DNA of 64,000 nt from Flavobacterium sp. UBA7665 (GCA_002483285.1 DLHP01000029.1:218143-282142); one strand, 5' to 3'. Shown: positions 52,526 to 61,212, counted from the first letter of the stretch. The notes: a model not told the origin generated them from the letters alone. Translations and numbers: made by a program.

Positions 52526-53128
52526 TTAAGGCAATAACCGCGATTGCAGGTTTGGCTTTACGGTAGCAAACCACTCTTCCTTTAGGATACTCAGCACAAT
52601 GCTGTCGCGGCGCGACGCGCTTTGATACGTGGGCATATTGCTGCGCAGCACGCCGTCTATCTTACAGCCTATACTCAACATGGCCGCTTTGCTGCGCTCA
52701 TTATTGTTGTCGGCCCTGAATTCTACGCGTTCCATCTGTAGCACTTCGAAAGCATAAGACAACAGCAAAAACTTACAGTGTTTGTTCAAGCCCGTGCCTT
52801 GAAAATCCTTGCCATACCAGGTATATCCCAATTGAAGGCTTTTAAAGGCAAAATTGATGTCGTAAAAGCGTGTGCTTCCAGCGTAACGCTTGGTGATTTT
52901 GTCGTAGACGATGAACGGGAATTCGGTCTTGTTGTTTCGCGCGGCCAAAGCCATGCCAATGTAATGTTCGAGGTTTTCCCTGCCGTTGGCCGGCACCAAA
53001 GAGAACTTCCATAAGTCGGGTTCCTTTTCAGAAAAATACAACAGCTGGTTCAAATCGGATGCCTGCAACGGCCTAAGCAGCACGGCTTGATCCTCGAGCA
53101 CCAGGTTTTGGTTGAAATCAAATTCCAT
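52526..53128 (-). CDS. GNAT family acetyltransferase (RimJ/RimL-like)
   Basis: 200 aa. N-terminal LEDQAVLLRPLQASDLNQLLYF, central IAGSTRFYDINFAF-like strands and motif A region YTWYGKDFQGTGLNKHCKFLLLSYAFEVLQMERVEFRADNNNERSKAAMLSIG, the classic acetyl-CoA binding layout of RimJ/RimL-type N-acetyltransferases. Substrate unknown. It is upstream of the uncharacterised gene and downstream of a tiny membrane protein gene. Confidence 0.85.
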   Translation of the reverse strand: MEFDFNQNLVLEDQAVLLRPLQASDLNQLLYFSEKEPDLWKFSLVPANGRENLEHYIGMALAARNNKTEFPFIVYDKITKRYAGSTRFYDINFAFKSLQLGYTWYGKDFQGTGLNKHCKFLLLSYAFEVLQMERVEFRADNNNERSKAAMLSIGCKIDGVLRSNMPTYQSASRRDSIVLSILKEEWFATVKPNLQSRLLP

Positions 53129-53161
53129 AAAGTGATTAGCGTTCGCGATTTTTGGAGTGGT

Positions 53162-53326
53162 TTATTTTAAAAACGCAGTATAGCAAACGCCCCAAACCAT
53201 TATAAAAAAGAGGCCGGGATAAACAACGGTTACTAGCTTGCTTTTCAATTCCTTCTTTACTGCGGCAAGGTACAGCAGGTAAAGGGCAAAAATCACAATC
53301 ATGGCGATGGGCATAAATAGTCGCAT
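53162..53326 (-). CDS. Tiny two-span membrane protein
   Basis: 54 aa (starts MRLFMPIAMIVIFALYLLYL, ends VWGVCYTAFLK). Two membrane helices about 5-21 and 34-51 separated by a basic stretch KKELKSK. The gene fits neatly between purM and the acetyltransferase gene, which supports it as real. No known family; small hydrophobic proteins of this sort are common in flavobacteria. About 94 nt of DNA without a gene separate it from purM. Confidence 0.6.
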   Translation of the reverse strand: MRLFMPIAMIVIFALYLLYLAAVKKELKSKLVTVVYPGLFFIMVWGVCYTAFLK

Positions 53327-53420
53327 ACTATTGGGTTTTAATGGCTTTCGTAAATATCCGAATTTATTCGACAGGCTTTACAACAGCATCCGTTTTTTTC
53401 ATTCCTAAAGTTTCAGGTCG

Positions 53421-54599
53421 TCAATATTCAAACGTACCGTAAGCGCTCTTAATGGTCAGTTTTTTTGAGTCGGCGGCGGCAACCCTACCCACAATCTGTG
53501 CTTCCACGCCAAACGATTTTGAAATGGTAATAAGGTCGGGCGCAATGGCTTCGGGTACATACAATTCCATTCGGTGTCCGCAATTGAACACCTGGTACAT
53601 TTCTTTCCAATCAGTCTGGGATTGCTCCTGGATTAACCTAAACAAAGGCGGAACTTCAAACAAGTTGTCCTTAATAATATGCAGTTGATCAACAAAATGC
53701 AGGATTTTTGCCTGCGCACCACCACTGCAATGCACCATCCCGTGGATTTCGTCTGAAGTGTATTTCGCAAGGATTTCCTTAATAATCGGCGCATAAGTCC
53801 GCGTAGGCGAAAGCACAAGTTTCCCAGCATCAATGGGTGAATCGGCTACCGCATCGGTAAGTTTCATTTTCCCGGAATATACCAAATCCAGAGGCACTTC
53901 GGCATCAAAACTCTCCGGATATTTTTTCGCGAGGTAATGGTCAAAAACGTCATGGCGTGCCGAGGTCAAGCCATTGCTGCCCATACCGCCATTGTAGTAC
54001 TTTTCATAATTCGATTGCCCAAAAGATGCCAAACCAACAATGACATCGCCGGCTTTTATATTGGCATTGTCGATCACTTCGCTGCGTTTCATCCGCGCTG
54101 TTACCGTAGAATCTACGATGATGGTACGCACCAAATCGCCCACGTCGGCAGTTTCGCCACCGGTAGAATGGATTGTGACACCAAAGGTTTTCAATTCTGC
54201 AATCAATTCCTCGGTACCGTTGATAATGGCCGAGATCACTTCGCCCGGAATCAAATTTTTATTGCGCCCAATGGTCGACGACAACATGATATTATCGGTC
54301 GCGCCCACACAAAGCAAATCGTCGATGTTCATGATCAGTGCGTCTTGCGCAATGCCTTTCCAGACAGACACATCCCCGGTTTCTTTCCAGTACAGATACG
54401 CTAAGGACGATTTGGTCCCTGCGCCGTCGGCATGCATGACCAGGCAATAATTATCATCGCCGGTCAAATAATCGGGAACAATTTTACAGAATGCTTGGGG
54501 AAATAATCCTTTATCGATGTTTTTAATCGCGTTGTGCACCTCTTCCTTGGATGCCGACACGCCCCGAAGCGCGTATCGTTTAGAAGTATCTGGATTCAT
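53421..54599 (-). CDS. purM: AIR synthase (PurM-like)
   Basis: 392 aa from ATG 54599; the TTG at 54623 lies in the leader and is not a start. N-terminal RYALRGVSASKEEVHNAIKN, then MHADGAGTKSSLAYLYWKETGDVSVWKGIAQDALIMNIDDLLCVGA, the PurM ATP-binding core, and HSTGGETADVGDLVRTIIV. In Bacteroidota this longer PurM converts FGAM to AIR in purine synthesis. The leader contains CAACTACAACTACACAAC, like pyrG, and TATCTTTG at 54628-54621 is a -7 candidate. Confidence 0.9.
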   Translation of the reverse strand: MNPDTSKRYALRGVSASKEEVHNAIKNIDKGLFPQAFCKIVPDYLTGDDNYCLVMHADGAGTKSSLAYLYWKETGDVSVWKGIAQDALIMNIDDLLCVGATDNIMLSSTIGRNKNLIPGEVISAIINGTEELIAELKTFGVTIHSTGGETADVGDLVRTIIVDSTVTARMKRSEVIDNANIKAGDVIVGLASFGQSNYEKYYNGGMGSNGLTSARHDVFDHYLAKKYPESFDAEVPLDLVYSGKMKLTDAVADSPIDAGKLVLSPTRTYAPIIKEILAKYTSDEIHGMVHCSGGAQAKILHFVDQLHIIKDNLFEVPPLFRLIQEQSQTDWKEMYQVFNCGHRMELYVPEAIAPDLITISKSFGVEAQIVGRVAAADSKKLTIKSAYGTFEY

Positions 54600-54670
54600 G
54601 TTGTGTAGTTGTAGTTGCCGCAAAGATAACTTACAATGCCGAATTTTAGATTCTAAATTTTAATTTTTTA

Positions 54671-54750
54671 GGAGCATATTCCAGCTGTACGCTGTAGTTT
54701 TTGCTTTTTAAAGAAAAAAGCAAAATGCTGCCGCTGCCATCTGGGCTAGG
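54671..54750. repeat. Dispersed intergenic repeat, copy C
   Basis: On the minus strand begins CCTAGCCCAGATGGCAGCGG and ends GCGTACAGCTGGAATATGCTCC-like, matching the ends of copies A and B. Interior holds a TTGCTTTTT/AAAAAGCAA hairpin. The gap from 54600 to 54870 between purM and the OmpA-like gene holds only this element. Confidence 0.75.
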
Positions 54751-54870
54751 CATTGGTTTGTCTGGATGAATAGGGGATTTATTTGGTTGTGGGTTGCCAG
54801 TTGTCGGTTGTCGGATGGTGCATTTATTCCACAACATCAGTTGTTAGCCTTTACCATTCCTCTTTCCCTA

Positions 54871-55662
54871 CTAATTTTCTAGTATTAAAATCTCCACACG
54901 CCGGTTTTCATTTTCCTCGAATTCATTCTTTTCGGGAATTGGGTAAATCGGGTTACTCGTTCCGTACCCTTTAAACGACAGGCGTTTGCGGTTGATGCGG
55001 TTGCGCACCAAAAAATTATAAACCGCCTTCGCGCGCGACTCAGAAAGGTTGTTAATGTCAAAAGCGGTTTGGCAGCAAATGTGTCCCTGTATTTCAATCT
55101 TAAGTCTCGGGTTGTCCTGCAACGCACAAAGCAATTCGTACAATGCCGGCTGGGATTTGGGCAAAATACGCGGCGTCATATTAAAGAAATACAGGTTTTT
55201 GATCCTGATCTTGTCTTGTACTTTGGCTACTTTAAACTGTTCCTGCAAAGGCAAATTGCCGTCGGCATCGCGTGCTTCTTTCTTGGGTTCGGGCTTTTTG
55301 ATTTCGTAGGCAATGACCACCTTGCGGTTTTCGGCTTGTACTTTGGATTGTTCAAAATCTTCCCCAAACCCGCGGATTTCATAACCATCCTTAACCTTGA
55401 TATCCTTAGATTTAAGGAACGCCAATACCGTCTTGACGCGCTTCACTGACAGCGAATCATTGTAAACGTTGGTGCCTTTCCAATCGCAAAATCCATAAAT
55501 CTTAGATACTTCAACGCCTTCGGATTCGGCCACCCATTTCTCGAGCTTCTGCAAAGCCGTTGGGTTGAATCCGTACTGGTTGAAATCAAAAAATACCGTA
55601 AACTGCTGCTGGCCCCATATCGGGGTGGCAATAAGTAACAACAACAGTAGATATTTCTTCAT
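54871..55662 (-). CDS. Double OmpA-domain periplasmic protein
   Basis: 263 aa. Signal peptide about 1-17. Two OmpA-like domains: N-terminal about 20-120 (FGFCDWKGTNVYNDSLSVKRVKTVLAF), degenerate, and C-terminal about 160-263 (IQGHICCQTAF, LSESRAKAVYNFLVRNRINRKRLSFKGYGTSNP) with the expected RxxA motif. No beta-barrel precedes them, so it is not a porin; likely binds peptidoglycan. Both this and its upstream paralogue carry a CC pair just after the GH motif. Confidence 0.82.
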   Translation of the reverse strand: MKKYLLLLLLIATPIWGQQQFTVFFDFNQYGFNPTALQKLEKWVAESEGVEVSKIYGFCDWKGTNVYNDSLSVKRVKTVLAFLKSKDIKVKDGYEIRGFGEDFEQSKVQAENRKVVIAYEIKKPEPKKEARDADGNLPLQEQFKVAKVQDKIRIKNLYFFNMTPRILPKSQPALYELLCALQDNPRLKIEIQGHICCQTAFDINNLSESRAKAVYNFLVRNRINRKRLSFKGYGTSNPIYPIPEKNEFEENENRRVEILILEN

Positions 55663-55671
55663 GGCGGGCGG

Positions 55672-56562
55672 TTATGGGTTGGCGACAATCAGTAGCTCTA
55701 CGCGGCGGTTGGCTGCGCGTTGGGTTTCGTCTTTTTCGGGAATCGGGAAAATGGGCTGCGTGCTCCCGAAACCTTTGTAGCTCAATCGCGATGCTTCGAT
55801 TCCGTTAGACACCAAGAAGTTCTTGATCGCTTTGGCGCGTTGCGTAGAAAGGTCTAGCCGGTCTACCGGCATGCAGCACAAATGTCCATGTATCTCTACT
55901 TTCATGTCGGGATTGCTTTTGAGTACGGTAAGCAGTTCGTACAATTTGCCACGTGATGCCGGTACCACAATATAAGTGTTGATCTGGAAATTGAGATTGT
56001 CAATCTTGAGCTTCTCGCCTACTTGCGCCGCGCTCACCTGTTGCATAAAAGCCACATCCATCTTGTACTCGGATTTGGTGCCGTCGGGATTTTCAAAAAC
56101 CATCTTCTCGGGATATTGCACCACAGATTTCACCGGAATCGGCTTGGGTTCTTCCTTGATGCCCAGGATTTCGTTCTCGCGCGGCAGGTCCTTTTCCTCA
56201 AGATAAAACAAAGTCACCTTGCGGTTTTGGGCCTTTATTTTTGAGAGCTGGTGCAGTTCACCAAAGCTTCTCGTCTTAAAATCATCGCGCGTGTTGACCT
56301 TACCCCGAACCAGGCTCATGATGGTGTTGATGCGCTTTTGGGCGAGCGTATCGTTGTAGCCGCTCGTGCCGTCTTCATCGGTAAAACCGTAGACACCCAC
56401 AATCTTGGCTTTGCCGTTGGCCGCAATCCAGTTGGTAAGCCGATTGGTTTCTTTGGCCGACGGATCAAACTTATCGCTTTCAAAATATACCGAGAACTGC
56501 TGCTGCGAAAACACGGCAACAGAGCCCATCAGGCTGAGCATTATGGCGAGGAAAAGTTTCAT
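55672..56562 (-). CDS. Double OmpA-domain periplasmic protein (paralogue)
   Basis: 296 aa. Signal peptide about 1-19. N-terminal degenerate OmpA-like domain (about 25-125: VGVYGFTDEDGTSGYNDTLAQKRI) and C-terminal OmpA domain (about 190-296: IHGHLCCMPVD, LSTQRAKAIKNFLVSNGIEASRLSYKGFGSTQP). Transcribed just upstream of the previous gene with a 9-nt gap, so the two are one operon and come from tandem duplication. Promoter region 56563-56670 is shared with the divergent lipoprotein gene. Confidence 0.82.
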   Translation of the reverse strand: MKLFLAIMLSLMGSVAVFSQQQFSVYFESDKFDPSAKETNRLTNWIAANGKAKIVGVYGFTDEDGTSGYNDTLAQKRINTIMSLVRGKVNTRDDFKTRSFGELHQLSKIKAQNRKVTLFYLEEKDLPRENEILGIKEEPKPIPVKSVVQYPEKMVFENPDGTKSEYKMDVAFMQQVSAAQVGEKLKIDNLNFQINTYIVVPASRGKLYELLTVLKSNPDMKVEIHGHLCCMPVDRLDLSTQRAKAIKNFLVSNGIEASRLSYKGFGSTQPIFPIPEKDETQRAANRRVELLIVANP

Positions 56563-56670
56563 GTAGTGTTTATTGGTTAACGAAAGTTAACAAAAATTAG
56601 TGTTATTCGTGGCGACGTGGCGTTAAATTCTATAATTTCGGGTTATTCTCCAACCCGAACACTAAACCCA

Positions 56671-57168
56671 ATGGCACACCCTTTCTGCGAATACAATTTT
56701 TATACTATCGGCAGGCGAATGCTACTGCTGTTTTGTGTGTTGGCAACCGTTTCCTGTCGCAAAAAGGAAGACGATACCCTACCGACCGCAGCGCCAATAG
56801 GAAAAGATTTTGAACTCGAACTCATCGATTCGGTACCACAAACGCTGCTCGACGGTTGCGGCGAATACCTCACACACGACAGCATCAAAGGCATCGCTGT
56901 GAATTACCTCTTTGTTTCAGACCTGACTACTTACGGCATGGTACGCATCGACGGGCAAAATATCGACTTGCAACGCGACAGCATCCACAGTCGCAATGTT
57001 GACCGCGACCAATCTGTACAGTATTTTAAAAACGATACTATTGAGGTGATGATCCGACTCAAAGCCATTGAACGGTACGAGGAAGGCTCTTTCAACCAAG
57101 GCGTTTTGACGGTGACCAGGAATCGCGTCAAGCGGACCTATAAAGTCAAGGGCGATTCGGGTTGTTGA
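56671..57168 (+). CDS. Uncharacterised lipoprotein
   Basis: 165 aa from ATG 56671 (MAHPFCEYNFYTIGRR), which supplies a basic n-region before LLLFCVLATVSC; ATG 56719 is an alternative giving 149 aa, and GTG 56617 is unlikely. Lipobox ATVSC. The mature part is acidic and beta-rich, with a Cys pair (DGCGEY and final DSGC). A TATAATTTCG box at 56630-56639 could be the promoter. Function unknown. Confidence 0.65.
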   Translation: MAHPFCEYNFYTIGRRMLLLFCVLATVSCRKKEDDTLPTAAPIGKDFELELIDSVPQTLLDGCGEYLTHDSIKGIAVNYLFVSDLTTYGMVRIDGQNIDLQRDSIHSRNVDRDQSVQYFKNDTIEVMIRLKAIERYEEGSFNQGVLTVTRNRVKRTYKVKGDSGC

Positions 57169-57263
57169 TAAGTATCAGCCGATTAGCCAAACTCACGTTT
57201 GCATTTTTATATATTTACCAAACGCGACGCATCCGCTTCGCCGTTTCAATAAATCCAAAACAT

Positions 57264-57716
57264 ATGAAATACAACCTATTGCTCCTATTTTTAGGCGTAT
57301 CGGGGATTTGCGCTGCGCAGTCGCTGGTACAAAGTGTCAATTCGGGTAGCCTGATTGCAGCCAACACCGCAGTTTCTGTAGGCGAGATTGTGGTCAATCC
57401 GGTGAATCCGCTCCAAGCCAGTTCTGGTTTGATTGGCATCCTGGCTTACAACAGCGCAACGCTACAGGTAGATCAGTTTGCAGTCACCGAGAACGTTGTG
57501 GCTTACCCAAACCCGACCACGTCGTCCATCGCCTTTAGCGGCAAACAAAGTCTTGCGGGCGAGAAAGTATCAATCTTCGACAATGCAGGAAAACTTTCCT
57601 TGCAACAAACCGTGGATAGCGCCGACTCGATCGATTTGTCAAAACTCGCTGCTGGTATTTACCTGATCGTCTTCGACAATAAAAAAATCAATTCTTTTAA
57701 AATCATCAAGCACTAA
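57264..57716 (+). CDS. Small type IX secretion cargo
   Basis: 150 aa from ATG 57264 (MKYNLLLLFLGVSGICAAQ), which gives a proper signal peptide; the frame is open further upstream without a good start. The C-terminal about 75 residues form a Por sorting domain (AYPNPTSSIAFSGK, GIYLIVFDNKKINSFKIIKH). The middle part (about 20-70) is short and Ser/Val rich. Predicted to be secreted and attached to the surface. 6 nt before the repeat-protein gene, so co-transcribed. Confidence 0.75.
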   Translation: MKYNLLLLFLGVSGICAAQSLVQSVNSGSLIAANTAVSVGEIVVNPVNPLQASSGLIGILAYNSATLQVDQFAVTENVVAYPNPTTSSIAFSGKQSLAGEKVSIFDNAGKLSLQQTVDSADSIDLSKLAAGIYLIVFDNKKINSFKIIKH

Positions 57717-57722
57717 ACTACT

Positions 57723-58796
57723 ATGAAAAAAACTTTACTCTTACTCGTTTTATTGATTTCGGCGACGGCTTTTTGCCAGGTACCACAAGGGATTTCTTAT
57801 CAGGCGATTGCCACGAATGGCTCAGGAAACCCGATTGTGAATTCGAACGTTGGCGTACGCCTTTCGGTTTTGGATAACTCGGCTTCGGGTCCTGTTTTGT
57901 ATACCGAGACGCACGTTAAGATGACCAACGCACAAGGGCTTTTCAATACAGTTATAGGGCAAGGAACGCCAACGACGGGAACATTTTCTTCGATCAATTG
58001 GGGCACAAATTCCAAATTCCTTAAAGTTGAAATGGATGTGGCGGGCGGAACCAATTATGCGTTGATCGGCAATACACAATTGCTTTCGGTTCCGTATGCA
58101 ATGTATGCCGGAAATACGGCCAGTGTAGCAGGAAACAGCTCAATTAACGACGATATTGTTGAAAACAGCACCTCCAATTTTGCTATTCACAATCCAAATG
58201 AATTCAAAGTATATGTATTTAACACTACGTCGAGTTCATGGTCTTCACAATCTTATGTCAGCGGTTTCGCTTCGATTGCAATGTATCAGTCAATAGGGAA
58301 TTTCTTGTTCAACAACCCCAATGAAAGCAAAGTTTACATTTACAACGCCCGTACTAATTCTTGGGGAAGCCAAGTTTACACAAGTGGATTTGCCGCAGTA
58401 AGTATTACCGGTTATAACGGCAATTTCCGCATCCACAATCCAAATGAAAACAAACTGTATGTTTTCAATGCCAAAACGGGTGCTTGGTCATCGCAAACTT
58501 ATACGCCAGGCATGGCATCTCCAGTTATTACCGAATCTGTAGGGAACATTTTGCTACACAATCCGAATGATCAGAAATTGTATGTCTACAATGGTAAAAC
58601 AGGAGTTTGGGCCATGCAAGCTTACGTTGGCGGGATGGCTTCGCCTGCAATTACCGCATCGAACGGCAATTTTCTTGTACACAACCCGAATGAAACCAAA
58701 TATTACATTTATAATGCAAAGAGTGGCAGCTGGTCTTCGCAAACTTATGTGGGCGGAATGGCGTCACCCGCCGTTACAGTATCTGAAGGGAACTGA
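57723..58796 (+). CDS. Secreted protein with five 41-residue repeats
   Basis: 357 aa. Signal peptide about 1-18. Residues 20-130 form a beta domain (VPQGISYQAIATNGSGNPI, FLKVEMDVAGG, LLSVPYAMYA) common at the start of Bacteroidota surface proteins. Residues 152-356 are five repeats starting at 152, 193, 234, 275 and 316, spaced exactly 41 residues (123 bp), each with N-x-HNPNE-x-K-x-YVFN, W-S-SQ-x-Y and GMASP. The stop falls exactly where a sixth repeat would start. The pattern resembles Kelch-like beta-propeller blades. No type IX sorting domain, unlike its neighbour. Confidence 0.8.
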   Translation: MKKTLLLLVLLISATAFCQVPQGISYQAIATNGSGNPIVNSNVGVRLSVLDNSASGPVLYTETHVKMTNAQGLFNTVIGQGTPTTGTFSSINWGTNSKFLKVEMDVAGGTNYALIGNTQLLSVPYAMYAGNTASVAGNSSINDDIVENSTSNFAIHNPNEFKVYVFNTTSSSWSSQSYVSGFASIAMYQSIGNFLFNNPNESKVYIYNARTNSWGSQVYTSGFAAVSITGYNGNFRIHNPNENKLYVFNAKTGAWSSQTYTPGMASPVITESVGNILLHNPNDQKLYVYNGKTGVWAMQAYVGGMASPAITASNGNFLVHNPNETKYYIYNAKSGSWSSQTYVGGMASPAVTVSEGN

Positions 58797-58810
58797 AACT
58801 AAAGAATTAC

Positions 58811-58853
58811 CATAAAAAAAACCTGCTCCGAAAGAAGCAGGTTTTTTTTATGG
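58811..58853. terminator. Bidirectional terminator between the repeat-protein gene and glnN
   Basis: ACCTGCT (58821-58827) and AGCAGGT (58836-58842) with A/T tails on both sides, so it can serve both converging genes. Confidence 0.88.
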
Positions 58854-58865
58854 ATTAAAACGATA

Positions 58866-61055
58866 TTATTTAGTGAACAACAATTCGCGGTATTTGGTCA
58901 AAGTCCAAACTTCATCATCTACCAAAAGCTCTAGTTTGTCGCAGTGGTCGCGGATGATATCGAAGAACGGTTTTACTTCCTCACAATAGAGATCGGCCAT
59001 TTTCTGTGCATCGGTGAGTGCGTTGGCTTTCTTGCGCGCTTCGGTCATTTCGGCTACTTTAGTGCTGATGCCTTCAATGTGCGCCGAAATTTCTTTGATC
59101 AATACGATTTGCTCTTTTGCAATTTTCTCGAAGTCTTTCCCAAAGATTTCTTTGAGGCCGCGCACGTTTTCGATCAATGTATTTTGGTAACGAATTGCGG
59201 TTGGAATTACGTGATTTATCGCGATATCGCCCAACACACGTCCTTCAATCTGGATTTTCTTGGTGTATTCCTCAAGCTCGATTTCATAACGTGCCTCAAC
59301 CTCGATGTGGTTCATGATGCCCATCTCCGAGAACAGATCCAAAGCTTGTTTAGATGCACGTGCTTTTAAAGCTTGTGGCGTAGTCTTAAAGTTGCTCAAG
59401 CCTCTTTTGGCTGCTTCTTTTTCCCATGCTTCGCTGTATCCGTCGCCTTCAAAAAGGATCCTTCTGGATTGCTTAATGTACTCGCGCAAGACGTTGAAAA
59501 TCGCTTCGTCTTTCTTGAGGTCTTTCTTATTGATGAGTGCATCCACTTCTTTTTTGAAATCTTTCAACTGCTTGGCAACAATGGTGTTAAGCGTTGTCAT
59601 TGCGTTCGAACAGTTAGCCGAAGATCCTACCGCACGGAACTCAAATTTGTTTCCGGTAAACGCAAATGGTGAGGTACGGTTTCTATCGGTGTTGTCTAGT
59701 AATACGTCAGGAATTTTTCCGACAACGTTGAGTTTCAAATCGGTTTTTTCCTCAGGCGATAACTTGCCCGTGGTGACACCTTCGAGTTCGCCCAAAACTT
59801 TCGTCAATTGCTCTCCAATGAAAACCGAGATGATTGCCGGTGGCGCTTCATTGGCTCCCAAACGGTGGTCATTACTGGCCGTAGCAATCGCGCCCCTTAA
59901 CAACGCCTCGTATTCGTTCACCGCCTTGATCGTATTGACAAAGAAAGTTAAGAATTGCAGGTTGTTCATTGGGGTTTTGCTTGGGCTCAAAAGATTGACG
60001 CCGGTATCGGTAGCCAATGACCAGTTGTTGTGCTTGCCCGAACCGTTGACACCTTTAAACGGTTTCTCGTGCAAAAGCACTTTGAAATCGTGACGTTCGG
60101 CTACTTTAGACATGATGTCCATGAGCAGGCAGTTGTGGTCTACGGCTAGATTCGTTTCTTCAAAAATCGGAGCCAATTCAAATTGGTTCGGTGCAACTTC
60201 GTTGTGACGCGTCTTGACCGGAATTCCGAGCAACATACACTCTTGCTCTAAATCCCTCATATAAGTAAGCGCACGTGTTGGGATTGAACCAAAATAGTGA
60301 TCGTCGAGTTGTTGGCCTTTGGCCGAAGTGTGCCCGAGCAAGGTACGTCCAGTCATCATCAAATCAGGACGCGATTGCGCGAGTGACTTGTCGACAAGGA
60401 AATACTCCTGCTCCCAACCCAAAGTGGCAGTCACTTTCTTGACATTCTTATCGAAATATTTACAAACCTCTGTGGCGGCTTCGTCCATGGCAGACAAGGC
60501 GCGCAATAGCGGAATTTTATTGTCTAAGGCTTCACCGGTATAAGAGATGAAAACCGTTGGAATGCATAAAGTGGTACCGAAGATGAATGCGGGTGATGTT
60601 GGATCCCAGGCAGTATAACCCCTGGCCTCGAACGTGTTGCGAATTCCGCCATTTGGAAAACTCGATGCATCTGGCTCTTGTTGTACCAATTGTCCGCCAC
60701 CGAATTTCTCTAGTGGGTCGCTACCGTCATATGAGGTTTCAAAAAAGGCATCATGCTTTTCGGCGGTAGCGCCGGTCAATGGCTGGAACCAGTGTGTGTA
60801 ATGGGTAACGCCTTTAGACAGCGCCCATTCTTTCATGCCCATGGCGATGTAATCGGCGAGTTTACGGTCTATCTTGCTTCCGTGCTGGACGGCATCGCGG
60901 ACTCCTTTGAAAGCATCTGGCGTTAGAAATTGCCGCATTGCTTTGTCGTTGAATACATTCGACCCAAAAATGTTTGATTTGCGGTCGGTTTCTTCAAATT
61001 TAACTGGGATTCTGTTGGATGCTTCTTTCAAAGCCTGAAAACGTAAAGTTGTCAT
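58866..61055 (-). CDS. glnN: Glutamine synthetase type III
   Basis: 729 aa, the length of GSIII (about 730 aa) rather than GSI. Early EVRFQALKEASNRIPVKFEETDRKSNIFGSNVF-like N-terminus, metal and ATP residues in GWEQEYFLVDKSL, TRHNEVAPNQFELAPIFEETN and NDHRLGANEAPPAIISVFIG. It joins ammonium to glutamate at the cost of ATP and is the main glutamine synthetase of many Bacteroidota. Promoter with TTG/TATATTTG is embedded between two 13-bp direct repeats. Confidence 0.95.
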   Translation of the reverse strand: MTTLRFQALKEASNRIPVKFEETDRKSNIFGSNVFNDKAMRQFLTPDAFKGVRDAVQHGSKIDRKLADYIAMGMKEWALSKGVTHYTHWFQPLTGATAEKHDAFFETSYDGSDPLEKFGGGQLVQQEPDASSFPNGGIRNTFEARGYTAWDPTSPAFIFGTTLCIPTVFISYTGEALDNKIPLLRALSAMDEAATEVCKYFDKNVKKVTATLGWEQEYFLVDKSLAQSRPDLMMTGRTLLGHTSAKGQQLDDHYFGSIPTRALTYMRDLEQECMLLGIPVKTRHNEVAPNQFELAPIFEETNLAVDHNCLLMDIMSKVAERHDFKVLLHEKPFKGVNGSGKHNNWSLATDTGVNLLSPSKTPMNNLQFLTFFVNTIKAVNEYEALLRGAIATASNDHRLGANEAPPAIISVFIGEQLTKVLGELEGVTTGKLSPEEKTDLKLNVVGKIPDVLLDNTDRNRTSPFAFTGNKFEFRAVGSSANCSNAMTTLNTIVAKQLKDFKKEVDALINKKDLKKDEAIFNVLREYIKQSRRILFEGDGYSEAWEKEAAKRGLSNFKTTPQALKARASKQALDLFSEMGIMNHIEVEARYEIELEEYTKKIQIEGRVLGDIAINHVIPTAIRYQNTLIENVRGLKEIFGKDFEKIAKEQIVLIKEISAHIEGISTKVAEMTEARKKANALTDAQKMADLYCEEVKPFFDIIRDHCDKLELLVDDEVWTLTKYRELLFTK

Positions 61056-61071
61056 AAATGATAGATTTTAA

Positions 61072-61137
61072 ATTTATACCCTATGAATTTGATGCAAATA
61101 TATAAAAATTATATACCTGCAAATATTTATACCCTAT
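61072..61137 (-). promoter_or_regulatory. glnN promoter flanked by 13-bp direct repeats
   Basis: Minus-strand promoter: TTG (61122-61120), 17-nt spacer, TATATTTG (61102-61095). The word ATTTATACCCTAT occurs at 61072-61084 (in the leader) and again at 61125-61137 (just upstream of -33), 53 bp apart, about five helical turns. This fits a pair of regulator sites on the same DNA face; the regulator is unknown. Confidence 0.7.
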
Positions 61138-61212
61138 TTTTTTAGGGGTTAAAATAATTATTCGATAAAAAGAGTTCAAATCAGGATGAATTGCATAATT
61201 GTATTATTTAAC

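Noticed and set aside
59305..60093. A 262-codon plus-strand frame opposite glutamine synthetase III
   Set aside because: Ser/Leu-rich antisense translation without a domain; the minus strand encodes a complete GSIII with intact active-site motifs.
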